Shown in pieces: positions 36,602 to 44,614 of a DNA stretch of 64,000 nucleotides. The notes under the pieces are model-generated. The model made no database searches, had not been told where the DNA came from, and saw only the letters and a program-made list of their open reading frames with translations. Position 1 is the stretch's first letter; every line of letters begins with the position of its first letter. This DNA is from Haloactinomyces albus (GTDB lineage Bacteria; Actinomycetota; Actinomycetes; Mycobacteriales; Pseudonocardiaceae), in NCBI RefSeq assembly GCF_031458135.1, contig NZ_JAVDXW010000001.1, positions 248,001-312,000 on the forward strand, given 5' to 3'. The position numbers and the translations under genes were made by a program.

Positions 36602-38013
36602 GCGACCTCCGGCGGCACGCCCGTGCGGCACGCACGCTGACCGACTTCGACTCGTCGGTCAACATGGTTCGCGCACTGGGGCGCTTCCTGCGTGGCCGGG
36701 ATCATCGGGCGATGTCGGTGGGGCCTGCCTCGCCGCAACTGGCCGATGCCCTGACGCATCTTCCCCGCAGTATGCGCCGGAGAGTCTTCGAGGCGATGGG
36801 ATTCCTGCAGGCCGTGCCGCTCGACCGGATCGGCCGACTCGACAGTGACGACCTCGCGCAATGGGTGACCCGGCAGTATCGGGGCGGACCGTATCCGGCG
36901 GTGGTGATCGGCGCCGCGAGTGGGGCCGCTGTGCATCTCGCCGCCGCGCTGCACGCGCCCTTCCTGCCGCAGACCGTGCTCGTCGGTGCGAGGGACACCG
37001 CGACGCACCCGGATGACCCCGTGTCGGCGATGCGGGCCGTCGCACCGATCGCCAAGCACATCGCGGCACGCAATCCCGACATCGCCGTCCACCACATGCA
37101 CGATCCGGCCCAGGACCGTCCCATGCTGCAGAGCCTGGCGTATCTGCGGCTCAAGCGGCTGCGGCTGGGCAGGATTTACGAGCGGTTCCTGGAGGAACGG
37201 CTGGCGCCGGGTGCCCCGATCATCCTGCTCGACTGCACTCGTGATTGGCGCACCACCGAAGTCGCCGAGCGGACCTACTTCCAGTTCGGTTGTCTCGGGG
37301 GCGTTTCGGAGGAGGAGTATCACGACAGCGGCGAACGGGTCGCCGAGTACCTGCGGCGGGAGGGCTCACCGCGGCGGCGGTGGCAGCCTCCGGTGCCCGA
37401 TGCGCGCCGCCCCGAGGCGGAGTGGGGTTTCGATTCGGCGCTGGTTCCCGATATCGCTCGCTTCGCCCATGGGTTCGGTCACCCGATGCACCGCCTCACC
37501 GTGGCCGATCCGCAGGACCTCAGTCCCTTCGTGGCCGATCTGTACCGCTGGTGGTACCGCAGACGCGGATTGCCCGCCGATCGACTGCTCGCCGAGTCCT
37601 ACGTCCAGTTCGATCCGCTGTGGACTCTGCGACTGGCAGCGGTGCCGTTCTGGCTGCGGTTCAACATGCTCCCCAGCTACGCGGCGCTGCGGGACTACCT
37701 GCACAGCGCCGAACCGTTCCGGGACATTCACGTGAACCTCTTCTCGCAGGGTCTGCGCTCCCCCGGAGTGGTGCCCGTCGATCGGTGGCGCGAGCTTGCA
37801 GCCGGACAGGCAGGCGGCACCGGCGAGATGCTCGGGGTCGACGAGAGCACCTACCCGCTCGATGTCGGCAGCAGCATGCGCTACACACCCGCGTTCGCCG
37901 CACTGCCCCCGCGGCACCCGATTCCGCCGCCGCTGTCCCTTGCCGACATCGACGAGTTCCGCACGCAGACCCGGAAAAATCACGCGGTCGATTGGACCGG
38001 GCCTGTCCGGTGA
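36598..38013 (+). CDS. Unrecognised 471-residue protein, possibly alpha/beta-fold
   Basis: I do not recognise the family. Residues ~95-115 (PYPAVVIGAASGAAVHLAAA) look like a nucleophile-elbow or nucleotide-binding loop. Residues ~195-215 (LAPGAPIILLDCTRDW) form a beta-strand with Asp. The C-terminal half has Trp/Arg/Tyr-rich segments (YRWWYRRRGLPADRLLAESY) and RDIHVNLFSQGLRSPG. There is no signal peptide or transmembrane helix. The ATG overlaps the hydrolase stop (ATGA), so it belongs to the SDR-hydrolase operon and probably acts on the same metabolite. It ends 84 bp before the convergent type III PKS. Confidence 0.75.
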   Translation: MSDLRRHARAARTLTDFDSSVNMVRALGRFLRGRDHRAMSVGPASPQLADALTHLPRSMRRRVFEAMGFLQAVPLDRIGRLDSDDLAQWVTRQYRGGPYPAVVIGAASGAAVHLAAALHAPFLPQTVLVGARDTATHPDDPVSAMRAVAPIAKHIAARNPDIAVHHMHDPAQDRPMLQSLAYLRLKRLRLGRIYERFLEERLAPGAPIILLDCTRDWRTTEVAERTYFQFGCLGGVSEEEYHDSGERVAEYLRREGSPRRRWQPPVPDARRPEAEWGFDSALVPDIARFAHGFGHPMHRLTVADPQDLSPFVADLYRWWYRRRGLPADRLLAESYVQFDPLWTLRLAAVPFWLRFNMLPSYAALRDYLHSAEPFRDIHVNLFSQGLRSPGVVPVDRWRELAAGQAGGTGEMLGVDESTYPLDVGSSMRYTPAFAALPPRHPIPPPLSLADIDEFRTQTRKNHAVDWTGPVR

Positions 38014-38097
38014 ACCTTGTGAACCGGTCGGTTGTCGGCAAAACCGCACGCCCCCACACCCTGGGGGAGGGCTCCGGTTTCCGGGAAGATCGGGACT

Positions 38098-39207
38098 TCA
38101 CCATAGCTCGGGGTCTCCGGACAGGAGTGCGGCGTAGAGGGTCAGTCCGGGGCCGAAGGCCATCGCCACCACCGGTCCCGCACCCTCCGGATCGTCGCGG
38201 CCGAGCAGCTTCTCGAGGATCAGCAGCACCGTCGGCGACGAGCAATTGCCCTGCTCTGCCAGGACCGATCGGGAGGACTCGAGTGCTTCCGGAGGAAGGT
38301 CCAACTCCTGCTGCACCGTGCTCAGGATCGCAGGACCACCGGGGTGCACCGCCCATCCCCGCACATCCGGTACGTCCAGCCCGTGCCTGCCCAGCAGATC
38401 GCAGACCACCGGCCGGACGTGTTGGGAGAGCACGGCAGGCACCTTGGGGGACAGCCCCATGCGAAATCCGAGGTCGGTGACGTCCCAGGTCATGTGGTCA
38501 CTGGTGGACACGTCGGTCATCGCGGCCAGATCGACCAGATGTAGGGGTGAGCTGCGCGATCCGACCCTGCGCGATCCGACCCTGCGCGATCCGGCTGCGT
38601 GCGCGTGGTCCGGCGTCAGCACCACGGCAGCCGCCGCGTCACCGAACAGGGCGTGGGAGACCATCTGCTGGGGATCACGGGTGGGCGGTTGCACGTGCAG
38701 CGACGTCAGCTCCAGACACAGCAGCACCGCGGGTCGCTGCCGGGCGACGACGAAGTCCGCGGCGCTGCCCAGCGCGGGCAGCGCCGCGTAGCAGCCCATG
38801 TGGCCGACGAACAGCCGTTGCACGTCGGAGCGCAGAGACAACGAGGTGGCCAGCCGGATGTCGAGCCCGGGGGTGCTGTAGCCGGTGCAGGAGGCGACGG
38901 TGAGCAGTCCGATGTCCTCGGTGGCCACACCGGCCTCGGCCAGGGCCGCGATCGTCGCACGATGCCCCAGCGGTTCGGCTTCCCGGACGTAGCGCCGCAT
39001 GCGCTGTTCGGTCGACCAACCGGACAGGTCCTCGGTGAGCGGGTCGGCCACGGTATGCCTGCGGAGCACTCCGGAACCCGCGAAGATCCGTTCCGCCAAC
39101 CGGCTCGTGGCGAAGTGGGAACGGAAGAAACCGTCCCACAACGCCTGCTGCTCGGCGGCCAAGCCGGGAAGAGCCGTACCGATACCGGCGATGGTGGCGC
39201 TCACCAC
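38098..39207 (-). CDS. Type III polyketide synthase (chalcone/stilbene synthase family)
   Basis: The protein is 369 residues, a homodimeric ketosynthase-fold enzyme that condenses malonyl-CoA on a CoA starter to give pyrones or resorcinol-type aromatics. The catalytic triad is clear: Cys in VGHMGCYAALPAL, His in GWAVHPGGPAIL and Asn in AEQGNCSSPTV. The family terminus AFGPGLTLYAALL is present. Between the Cys and His parts is an in-frame run of three 15-bp repeats giving an Arg-rich loop (AGSRRVGSRRVGSRS). The start is GTG 39207 or GTG 39204, overlapping the upstream flavoprotein stop (GTGA). It is third in a methyltransferase-flavoprotein-PKS operon. Confidence 0.92.
   Translation of the reverse strand: MVSATIAGIGTALPGLAAEQQALWDGFFRSHFATSRLAERIFAGSGVLRRHTVADPLTEDLSGWSTEQRMRRYVREAEPLGHRATIAALAEAGVATEDIGLLTVASCTGYSTPGLDIRLATSLSLRSDVQRLFVGHMGCYAALPALGSAADFVVARQRPAVLLCLELTSLHVQPPTRDPQQMVSHALFGDAAAAVVLTPDHAHAAGSRRVGSRRVGSRSSPLHLVDLAAMTDVSTSDHMTWDVTDLGFRMGLSPKVPAVLSQHVRPVVCDLLGRHGLDVPDVRGWAVHPGGPAILSTVQQELDLPPEALESSRSVLAEQGNCSSPTVLLILEKLLGRDDPEGAGPVVAMAFGPGLTLYAALLSGDPELW
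38551..38595 (-). repeat. Three 15-bp tandem repeats inside the type III PKS gene
   Basis: Units at 38551-38565, 38566-38580 and 38581-38595 share CTGCGCGATCCG with one or two changes. They keep the frame and encode GSRRV-type repeats. They probably lie in a surface loop and could vary in copy number between strains. Confidence 0.85.
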
Positions 39208-40460
39208 CGCGGTACCTGCGCGTCCCGGTCCGGGTCACCGTCCAGGGCGGCAACACCCAGCCAGTCGGCACACACGTCCGAAGTGGCCGGTTGCAGCGCA
39301 CCGCACCGGGCGTCCCGGTAAATCCGCTCCAGCGGATGACCACGCCGGGTCGCCGAGGTTCCCGCGGCTTCGAGCATCGAGGAAGCCACCTCGGCGGCGG
39401 TGTCGCCTGCCACCATCTTGGCTCGCCACACCCAGCGGTTGGTCTCCGGTGTCCCCGGCGCTTCGGCCACCCGCCGAGCGGCCTCGGTCACCACCAGCTC
39501 GGCCCCCGCCACCGCGGCGTCCGCCCGACCCATACGCGCACGCACCGCGGGCAGGGTATGCAGGTCGCGGGCACGCAGATGTGCCGCGCCCTCCTGCACA
39601 GCGGCGCGGGCCACCCCCGCGTACACCGCAGCGTAGGAGGCCACCAGCCACTGTGGCATCACCTCGGCCATCAGCACCGACAGGCCCTCGACACCGCCCA
39701 GCAAGGCCTCGGGGCCGACCTCGGCATCGAGATGCAGATCATGACTGCCGGTGGCGCGCATCCCCATCGAGTCCCAAGTCGGCTCCACCCGTACGCCGCG
39801 TTCCCCCGGGACCAGGAAGTAGGACACCGCCGCTTCCCGGGAATCGGCTGTCTCACCGGCTTCGGCATCCCTGGCGGCGACCAGGTAGGCATCGGCGTGT
39901 CCGGCTCCGGAGACGAAAGCCTTACTGCCGGTGATGTGGAATCCCTCGCCGACCCGGCGATAGCGGGTGGCGAGGCGGGACAGCCGGGAGCCGGCCCCGC
40001 GCTCGCTCATGGCCACGGCGTACAGAGCGCCCTCGGCCGCCCCGGAGAGCACCCGGTCCCGCACGGCCGCGAAATCCTCGGGAGCACCGAGTTCGCGCAC
40101 CAACTCCTCCGGCAGGTGCGCCAGCGCACCGGTCACCGAGGCGTGCATGTTGAAGATCAGGGCTGTGGATCCCGCACCACTGGCCAGTTCCGCCGCCACT
40201 GCCGCGTAGTCCGCGAACGAGGCGCCGCAGCCACCCAGCCGTGCAGGGGCCATCAAGCCCAGGAGGCCGTGGGCGCGCAGCTCCTCGAAGTCCTCTGTCG
40301 GGAAAGAGCCGGACAGGTCGTGCTCGCTCGCCCGCGCGGCCAGCCGGGGCCGCAGCAGGCAGGCCAGGGTGTGCGCGGCAGCAGGGTCGGTCGGCACCTG
40401 TACGTCGGAGACGGTATCTGAAGGGGCTGTACCTGAAAGTGCGGTATCGGACACCGGCAA
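39201..40460 (-). CDS. Acyl-CoA dehydrogenase-like flavoprotein, possible monooxygenase
   Basis: The protein is 419 residues with the acyl-CoA dehydrogenase fold: N-terminal helical domain (LRAHGLLGLMAPARLGG), FAD strand domain (AMSERGAGSRLSRL ... ITGSKAFVSGAG) and C-terminal helices ending HPLERIYRDARCGALQPATS. The end matches the acyl-CoA dehydrogenase type-2 subfamily that includes flavin-dependent hydroxylases. I cannot see the usual catalytic Glu position, so ring hydroxylation is plausible. The start appears to be TTG 40460, with GGAGGAGTGA upstream, directly abutting the methyltransferase stop. GTG 40454 is the alternative. It is coupled to the PKS gene downstream. Confidence 0.85.
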   Translation of the reverse strand: MPVSDTALSGTAPSDTVSDVQVPTDPAAAHTLACLLRPRLAARASEHDLSGSFPTEDFEELRAHGLLGLMAPARLGGCGASFADYAAVAAELASGAGSTALIFNMHASVTGALAHLPEELVRELGAPEDFAAVRDRVLSGAAEGALYAVAMSERGAGSRLSRLATRYRRVGEGFHITGSKAFVSGAGHADAYLVAARDAEAGETADSREAAVSYFLVPGERGVRVEPTWDSMGMRATGSHDLHLDAEVGPEALLGGVEGLSVLMAEVMPQWLVASYAAVYAGVARAAVQEGAAHLRARDLHTLPAVRARMGRADAAVAGAELVVTEAARRVAEAPGTPETNRWVWRAKMVAGDTAAEVASSMLEAAGTSATRRGHPLERIYRDARCGALQPATSDVCADWLGVAALDGDPDRDAQVPRW

Positions 40461-41204
40461 TCACTCCTCCTTGCGGCCACATGCTTGGAACAGCACCGCC
40501 GTGGTGGGCACCGAAACCATCCGCACCGCGCTTCGGCGCCCGCGAGCCCAGGCGAGCAGATCGGTCACCGAGGGGCGGATCCCCCGCAGCGCCAGCCGCA
40601 CACCGTGCCGGGCGCATTCCGCGCTCAACACGGCACGATCGACCAGCAGAGCCGGGTCGTGGATGCCGGTGGGAGCCATCCCCGGTATGCGTTCGGCCAC
40701 GGTAATGGCCAGCCACCGACTCAGCGCGGTGGCAGCCAGGGTGTCCAACACCAGCAGCCCGCCGGGACGCAGCAACCGGCACGCCTGCGCCACGGCCCCG
40801 GAGAGGTCGTCGACGTGTTCGAGGATCTCTCCGGCGGCGACCACATCGGCGCAGCCGTCGGCCAGCGGCACGGCACGCACATCACCGCGCACCCCGTGCA
40901 CACCGTGCTGCCCGGCCTGGCGCAGTGCCGTCGACGAGAGATCCACTCCGATGTGCCGATAGCCCTTGCCCGCCACATGGGGGGCGAGCAGCCCCGCCCC
41001 ACAGCCCAGATCCACCAGCACCGCATCCGGGTGCGTCGCCGGGGGCACCAGCCTGCCGCGGGCCGCCGCCAGCCAGTGCAGCATCGCGAACGCCCCATGC
41101 GGCCGCCACCACTGGTCGGCCAATACCTCGTACAGGACCGGGTCGTTGCGCGGCACGGCTGTCGCGCGCGCCAGGGAGTGCGGCACCGCCTCAGCCTGGC
41201 ACAC
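40461..41204 (-). CDS. SAM-dependent methyltransferase (UbiG-like)
   Basis: The protein is about 247 residues. LYEVLADQWWRPHGAFAMLH precedes the SAM motif VLVDLGCGAGLLAPHVA, then IGVDLSSTALRQA, and GEILEHVDDLSGAVAQACRL with LLRPGG. This is the UbiG/COQ3-type O-methyltransferase pattern, suitable for a phenolic hydroxyl. It is first in the operon with the flavoprotein and PKS. GTG 41204 is used, but GTG 41186 or 41159 is possible. The gene is divergent from ubiA only ~10 bp away, implying overlapping promoters. Confidence 0.86.
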   Translation of the reverse strand: MCQAEAVPHSLARATAVPRNDPVLYEVLADQWWRPHGAFAMLHWLAAARGRLVPPATHPDAVLVDLGCGAGLLAPHVAGKGYRHIGVDLSSTALRQAGQHGVHGVRGDVRAVPLADGCADVVAAGEILEHVDDLSGAVAQACRLLRPGGLLVLDTLAATALSRWLAITVAERIPGMAPTGIHDPALLVDRAVLSAECARHGVRLALRGIRPSVTDLLAWARGRRSAVRMVSVPTTAVLFQACGRKEE

Positions 41205-41213
41205 TCACTACCC

Positions 41214-42050
41214 ATGCGGCATCTCGCGCGGACAGCGCCGGCGCTGATCCGGGCCTGCCACCCGCAACCGACGCTGGCGGTCACCGCAGTGGCCACGGGC
41301 CTGGCCGCGACTTCCGGACGTGCCACCGACGAGCTGGTCCTCGTCGCAGCGGCCATCCTGGCGGGTCAGCTCTCGGTGGGATGGCTCAACGACCTGGTCG
41401 ATGCCGGGCGGGACGCCACGACCGGCCGTGCCGGTAAGCCGGTCGCTGCGGGGCAACTGTCCCGGACGGTGGTGCTGGTCGGGGTGGTCGTTGCCGCGAC
41501 CGGTGCCGTCCTGCTGTCGCTGCCGTCGGGTGGGCCCGCCACTGCCGCGCATCTGGCCGCTTTGGTTTCGGCCTGGTCGTACGACCTCGGCGCCAAATCC
41601 GGGGCGCTGTCGGTGCTGCCCTACGCGGTGTCCTTCGCTCTGCTGCCCGCCTTCGTGGTGCTGGGGCTGCCCGGTGCGCCGTTCCCGCCGCCGTGGCTGA
41701 TCGTGGCTGCGGCACTGCTGGGGGCAGGCGCGCACTTCGCCAACGTCCTGCCCGACCTGGAGGACGACCTCGCCACCGGTGTGCGCGGCCTGCCGCACCG
41801 GTTGGGTGCCACCGGCAGCCGGGTCGCGGCCGCCGGGTTGGCGCTGGGTGCGTCGGTGGTGCTGGTTCTCGGCCCCACGGGCGCGGCTTCCGGTGTGGGG
41901 CTCCTGGCCCTGTTCATCGCCGTGCTGGCCATCGCCGTCGGGCTGCTGCGGGCGCTCCGGCCGGGGTCGCGGTCGGTTTTCCAGGCGTTTCTGCTCGTCG
42001 CGGTCCTCGACGTCGCCCTGTTGCTCGCAGGCGGGGTGAGCATCGCATGA
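41214..42050 (+). CDS. UbiA-family prenyltransferase
   Basis: The protein is 278 residues with eight or so transmembrane helices. The first Asp-rich motif is GWLNDLVDAGRDATTGR (N/D-x4-D), the second LPDLEDDLATGVRG. These bind the prenyl diphosphate through Mg2+, and the enzyme attaches it to an aromatic acceptor. It is divergent from the methyltransferase-flavoprotein-type III PKS operon with starts 10 bp apart. The natural acceptor may therefore be the PKS product. A menaquinone role is less likely because no men genes are nearby. Confidence 0.9.
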   Translation: MRHLARTAPALIRACHPQPTLAVTAVATGLAATSGRATDELVLVAAAILAGQLSVGWLNDLVDAGRDATTGRAGKPVAAGQLSRTVVLVGVVVAATGAVLLSLPSGGPATAAHLAALVSAWSYDLGAKSGALSVLPYAVSFALLPAFVVLGLPGAPFPPPWLIVAAALLGAGAHFANVLPDLEDDLATGVRGLPHRLGATGSRVAAAGLALGASVVLVLGPTGAASGVGLLALFIAVLAIAVGLLRALRPGSRSVFQAFLLVAVLDVALLLAGGVSIA

Positions 42051-42074
42051 GGCACGGAACCCGGAAATCGCCGC

Positions 42075-42093
42075 ACCACCGCAGGACGGTGGT
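42075..42093. terminator. Short inverted repeat between convergent genes
   Basis: ACCACCG/CGGTGGT (42075-42081, 42087-42093) with a 5-nt loop lies between the ends of ubiA and the small HTH gene. It may be a weak bidirectional terminator. Confidence 0.4.
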
Positions 42094-42380
42094 CACGATT
42101 GTTCACCGCCCGCGGGTCCACCGGCCAACTGGTACGCGCGGGCCCGGGAGACGCCGAGTTCCTCGGCGATCCGGGCATAGCTCATGTTCCGCTCCCGCAT
42201 ATCCCGCACGGCCTGGCGCGTGACTTCCGCATACAACGTTTCGAACTTCTTGGCGTTCGCGCGGACCCGGCGGGCGGCATCGATCCTCGCGACCGGGTCA
42301 CTGATTTCGGCGAGCTCGGTGTGCAGCGCGTCGATCAACTGCAGGACCCGGGCAGCCGGCCCATCCTCATCGGTAGCCAT
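42093..42380 (-). CDS. Small helix-turn-helix protein
   Basis: The protein is 95 residues. The N-terminal half is helical and charged (LIDALHTELAEISDPVARID). The C-terminal half has RQAVRDMRERNMSYARIAEEL, then GVSRARAYQLAG, a Hin/resolvase-like HTH as seen in many small actinobacterial DNA-binding proteins. No effector domain. The gene is alone, downstream of and convergent with ubiA. Confidence 0.82.
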   Translation of the reverse strand: MATDEDGPAARVLQLIDALHTELAEISDPVARIDAARRVRANAKKFETLYAEVTRQAVRDMRERNMSYARIAEELGVSRARAYQLAGGPAGGEQS

Positions 42381-42440
42381 GGCCCGACTGTAGACCCCGG
42401 GTATTGACAGAACTCGTCCTGCTGCACGCTCGCACGTATC

Positions 42441-43409
42441 TCAGCTCGCCCAGGCCAGGAGACGCCGGCTGCGCTCGGGGCTGCGCAGCTCCGCCAGCGC
42501 CTGCTTCTCCAACTGGCGGATACGCTCCCTGGTCAGCCCCATGCGTGCGGCCACGTGCTGCAGGGTGTGCTGGTGGCCGTCGTCCAGCCCATACCGCAAT
42601 GAGACGATCCTGGCTTCCCGTTCGGGCAGGGACCCGAGCAACGTGCGCAGTTCCTCGGTGAAAGCACGCTGCTCCACGATCTCCGAGGCACGCGGGGTCT
42701 CGGTGTCCTCGATGAGGTCACCGACGCTCGTCTCACCGTCCTCGCCCACCGGGACGTCGATACTGATCACTTCACGCGCCGCCCGACGCAGCTCGGTGAT
42801 CTTCTCCGGAGAGACCTCCGCCTCAGCGGCGAGTTCCTCCACCGTCGGCTCGCGCTCCAGGCGCGTCCCGAGTTTGCGTTCCAGGCGATCGAATTTGTTG
42901 AGCTGCTCCACCACATGCACCGGCAACCGCACGGTACGGCCTTGCTCGGCGAGCCCGCGGTTGATCGACTGCCGGATCCACCACGTGGCGTAGGTGGAGA
43001 ACTTGTATCCCTTGGCGTAGTCGAACTTCTCCACCGCGTGGATCAAGCCCGCGTTGCCCTCCTGGATGATGTCGGAGAAGGGTACCCCGCCACGGAGCTG
43101 CTTCTTGGCCACCGACACGACCAGACGCAGGTTGGCCCTGATCATGTACTCTTTCGCACGCTGGCCATCACGGGCCACCATCGCGAGGTCGCGGCGCTCT
43201 TCGCTCGGCACAGTGCGCTCGCCGGCATCCACTTGGCGCAGCAGTTCGGCTGCGTACACTCCTGCTTCGATGCGCTTGGCCAGCGCGACTTCGTCATCCG
43301 CCGTCAGCAGCGGCGTCGAACCGATCTCGTTGAGGTACTGCCCCACGAGATCCTGGTCGGTGTGTGTGTCAGCAACGCGGCCTTCGGCAAGTGTCTTCGC
43401 CTGCGACAT
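42441..43409 (-). CDS. Group 2 (non-essential, HrdB-like) RNA polymerase sigma factor
   Basis: The protein is 322 residues. Region 1.2 is DLVGQYLNEIGSTPLLT. Region 2 is NLRLVVSVAKKQLRGG, then FDYAKGYKFSTYATWWIRQS. Region 3 contains RLPVHVVEQLNKFDRLERKL and region 4 SLPEREARIVSLRYGLDDG, then TRERIRQLEKQALAEL. There is no long region 1.1 as in the primary HrdB, so it is a SigB/HrdD-like alternative factor. ATG 43409 follows GAGGGGGTGTTC. Extended in-frame sequence upstream is not family-like. Confidence 0.93.
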   Translation of the reverse strand: MSQAKTLAEGRVADTHTDQDLVGQYLNEIGSTPLLTADDEVALAKRIEAGVYAAELLRQVDAGERTVPSEERRDLAMVARDGQRAKEYMIRANLRLVVSVAKKQLRGGVPFSDIIQEGNAGLIHAVEKFDYAKGYKFSTYATWWIRQSINRGLAEQGRTVRLPVHVVEQLNKFDRLERKLGTRLEREPTVEELAAEAEVSPEKITELRRAAREVISIDVPVGEDGETSVGDLIEDTETPRASEIVEQRAFTEELRTLLGSLPEREARIVSLRYGLDDGHQHTLQHVAARMGLTRERIRQLEKQALAELRSPERSRRLLAWAS

Positions 43410-43788
43410 GAACACCCCCTCATGGCATACGTCACCGGTCGAGGTCGACCGAATCGGAAAACACAGAAATAGCGCCGTGACCACCGGCGTAATGTGGCGC
43501 TGACAGCGAACGGCCTCCGCACACATACCCGGCCAGGACGTTCGACGCATCGACGACCGTGCTCGGGCTGCCCGGCAATCTCGGAGCAATCATATCCGCG
43601 TGCTGCAACGCATCTTTCCCGGCAGACATTCCCGCTCTTCCGCGGCCACCCGCCCCGGCCGGTTTCGTGGACCGCCACCCGGGTAACTCAACAAAGGAGG
43701 TGAGTCTCGGCCGCCTCCCCGAGTGCCGATCATCCTCGTGACCACCGGGCGTCGGAGGCGGCTGCGGCAGTGCACGGCAGGAGGCCCG
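43410..43788. other. Divergent intergenic region, sigma factor and hydrolase genes
   Basis: These 379 bp contain the promoters of both flanking genes. A perfect AAAGGAGGTGAG at 43694-43705 is not followed at proper spacing by an ATG or GTG of a credible gene. I see no RNA gene or conserved ORF. Confidence 0.5.
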
Positions 43789-44586
43789 ATGGCGGCAATG
43801 TCCACGGACCCGCCGGACGAGTACCTGGTGCGCCATGTCCCCACCCCGCAGGGACGTATCCGAAGCAGAACGCTCGGCCACCGCCGTGAGCACGCACCAC
43901 CCGTGGTGTCGCTGATGGGCATGGGGGTCTCGGATTACCTGATACCGGCCGTGCACGCCCACACCGGCTGGACGCAGGCGCACCTGGTCGATCTGCCGGG
44001 CTTGGCAGGAAGCGGACCTGCCACACATCCCCTCGACGTTGCCGGATACGCCCGGTCGATCGGCTCCTGGCTCGACGCCGCCGATCTGCCGCCGGTGGTG
44101 CTGATCGGCAACTCCAGCAGCACCCAGGTCGCCGCACACGTCGCGGCGATGCGCCCGCACCAGGTGTGTGTCCTGGTACTGGCCAGTCCGACCGTGGACC
44201 CGAAGGCACGATCCTGGCCACGGATCCTGTTCTTCTGGAACAAGGACTCGCAGTACCCGCTGCCCGGCTTGCAACAGCAGCACACACCGGAATGGGCCCG
44301 CGCCGGAGTACGGCAGTTCGTCCACCTGATCTCGGCACACCTCGGGGACCGCCTCGAGGAGGTCATCGGCGAAGTGCGCTGCCCTGTCCTGGTCCTGCGC
44401 GGCGAGCACGACAAGCTCTCCACCGAGTCCTGGGCCAGACGACTGGCCGGACTCGCCGCCGACGGCCGGTTCGCCGCCATGCCGGGCCCCCACAGCTTCG
44501 TCTGGACGGCCCCCGCCGCCTGGTGCGAGCCGATCCGGCAAGCGGCAGCACGAGAGTGTGGCTTTCCGAACGACGCTCAGAGCTGA
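43789..44586 (+). CDS. Alpha/beta hydrolase
   Basis: The protein is 265 residues. The oxyanion segment is SLMGMGVSDYLIPAV, followed by HLVDLPGLAGSG. The nucleophile elbow VVLIGNSSSTQVAAHVA has a GNSSS variant. The acid is in VLRGEHDKLS and the catalytic His in MPGPHSFVWTAP. Start ATG 43789 is set by AGGAGGCCCG, and the upstream GTG extension has no ribosome-binding site. It converges on the phytoene desaturase-like gene. Substrate unknown. It shares the NSxxxQV elbow with the hydrolase at 35840. Confidence 0.87.
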   Translation: MAAMSTDPPDEYLVRHVPTPQGRIRSRTLGHRREHAPPVVSLMGMGVSDYLIPAVHAHTGWTQAHLVDLPGLAGSGPATHPLDVAGYARSIGSWLDAADLPPVVLIGNSSSTQVAAHVAAMRPHQVCVLVLASPTVDPKARSWPRILFFWNKDSQYPLPGLQQQHTPEWARAGVRQFVHLISAHLGDRLEEVIGEVRCPVLVLRGEHDKLSTESWARRLAGLAADGRFAAMPGPHSFVWTAPAAWCEPIRQAAARECGFPNDAQS

Positions 44587-44614
44587 CGGATTCCCTTCCG
44601 CGGGACCGCTCTGC

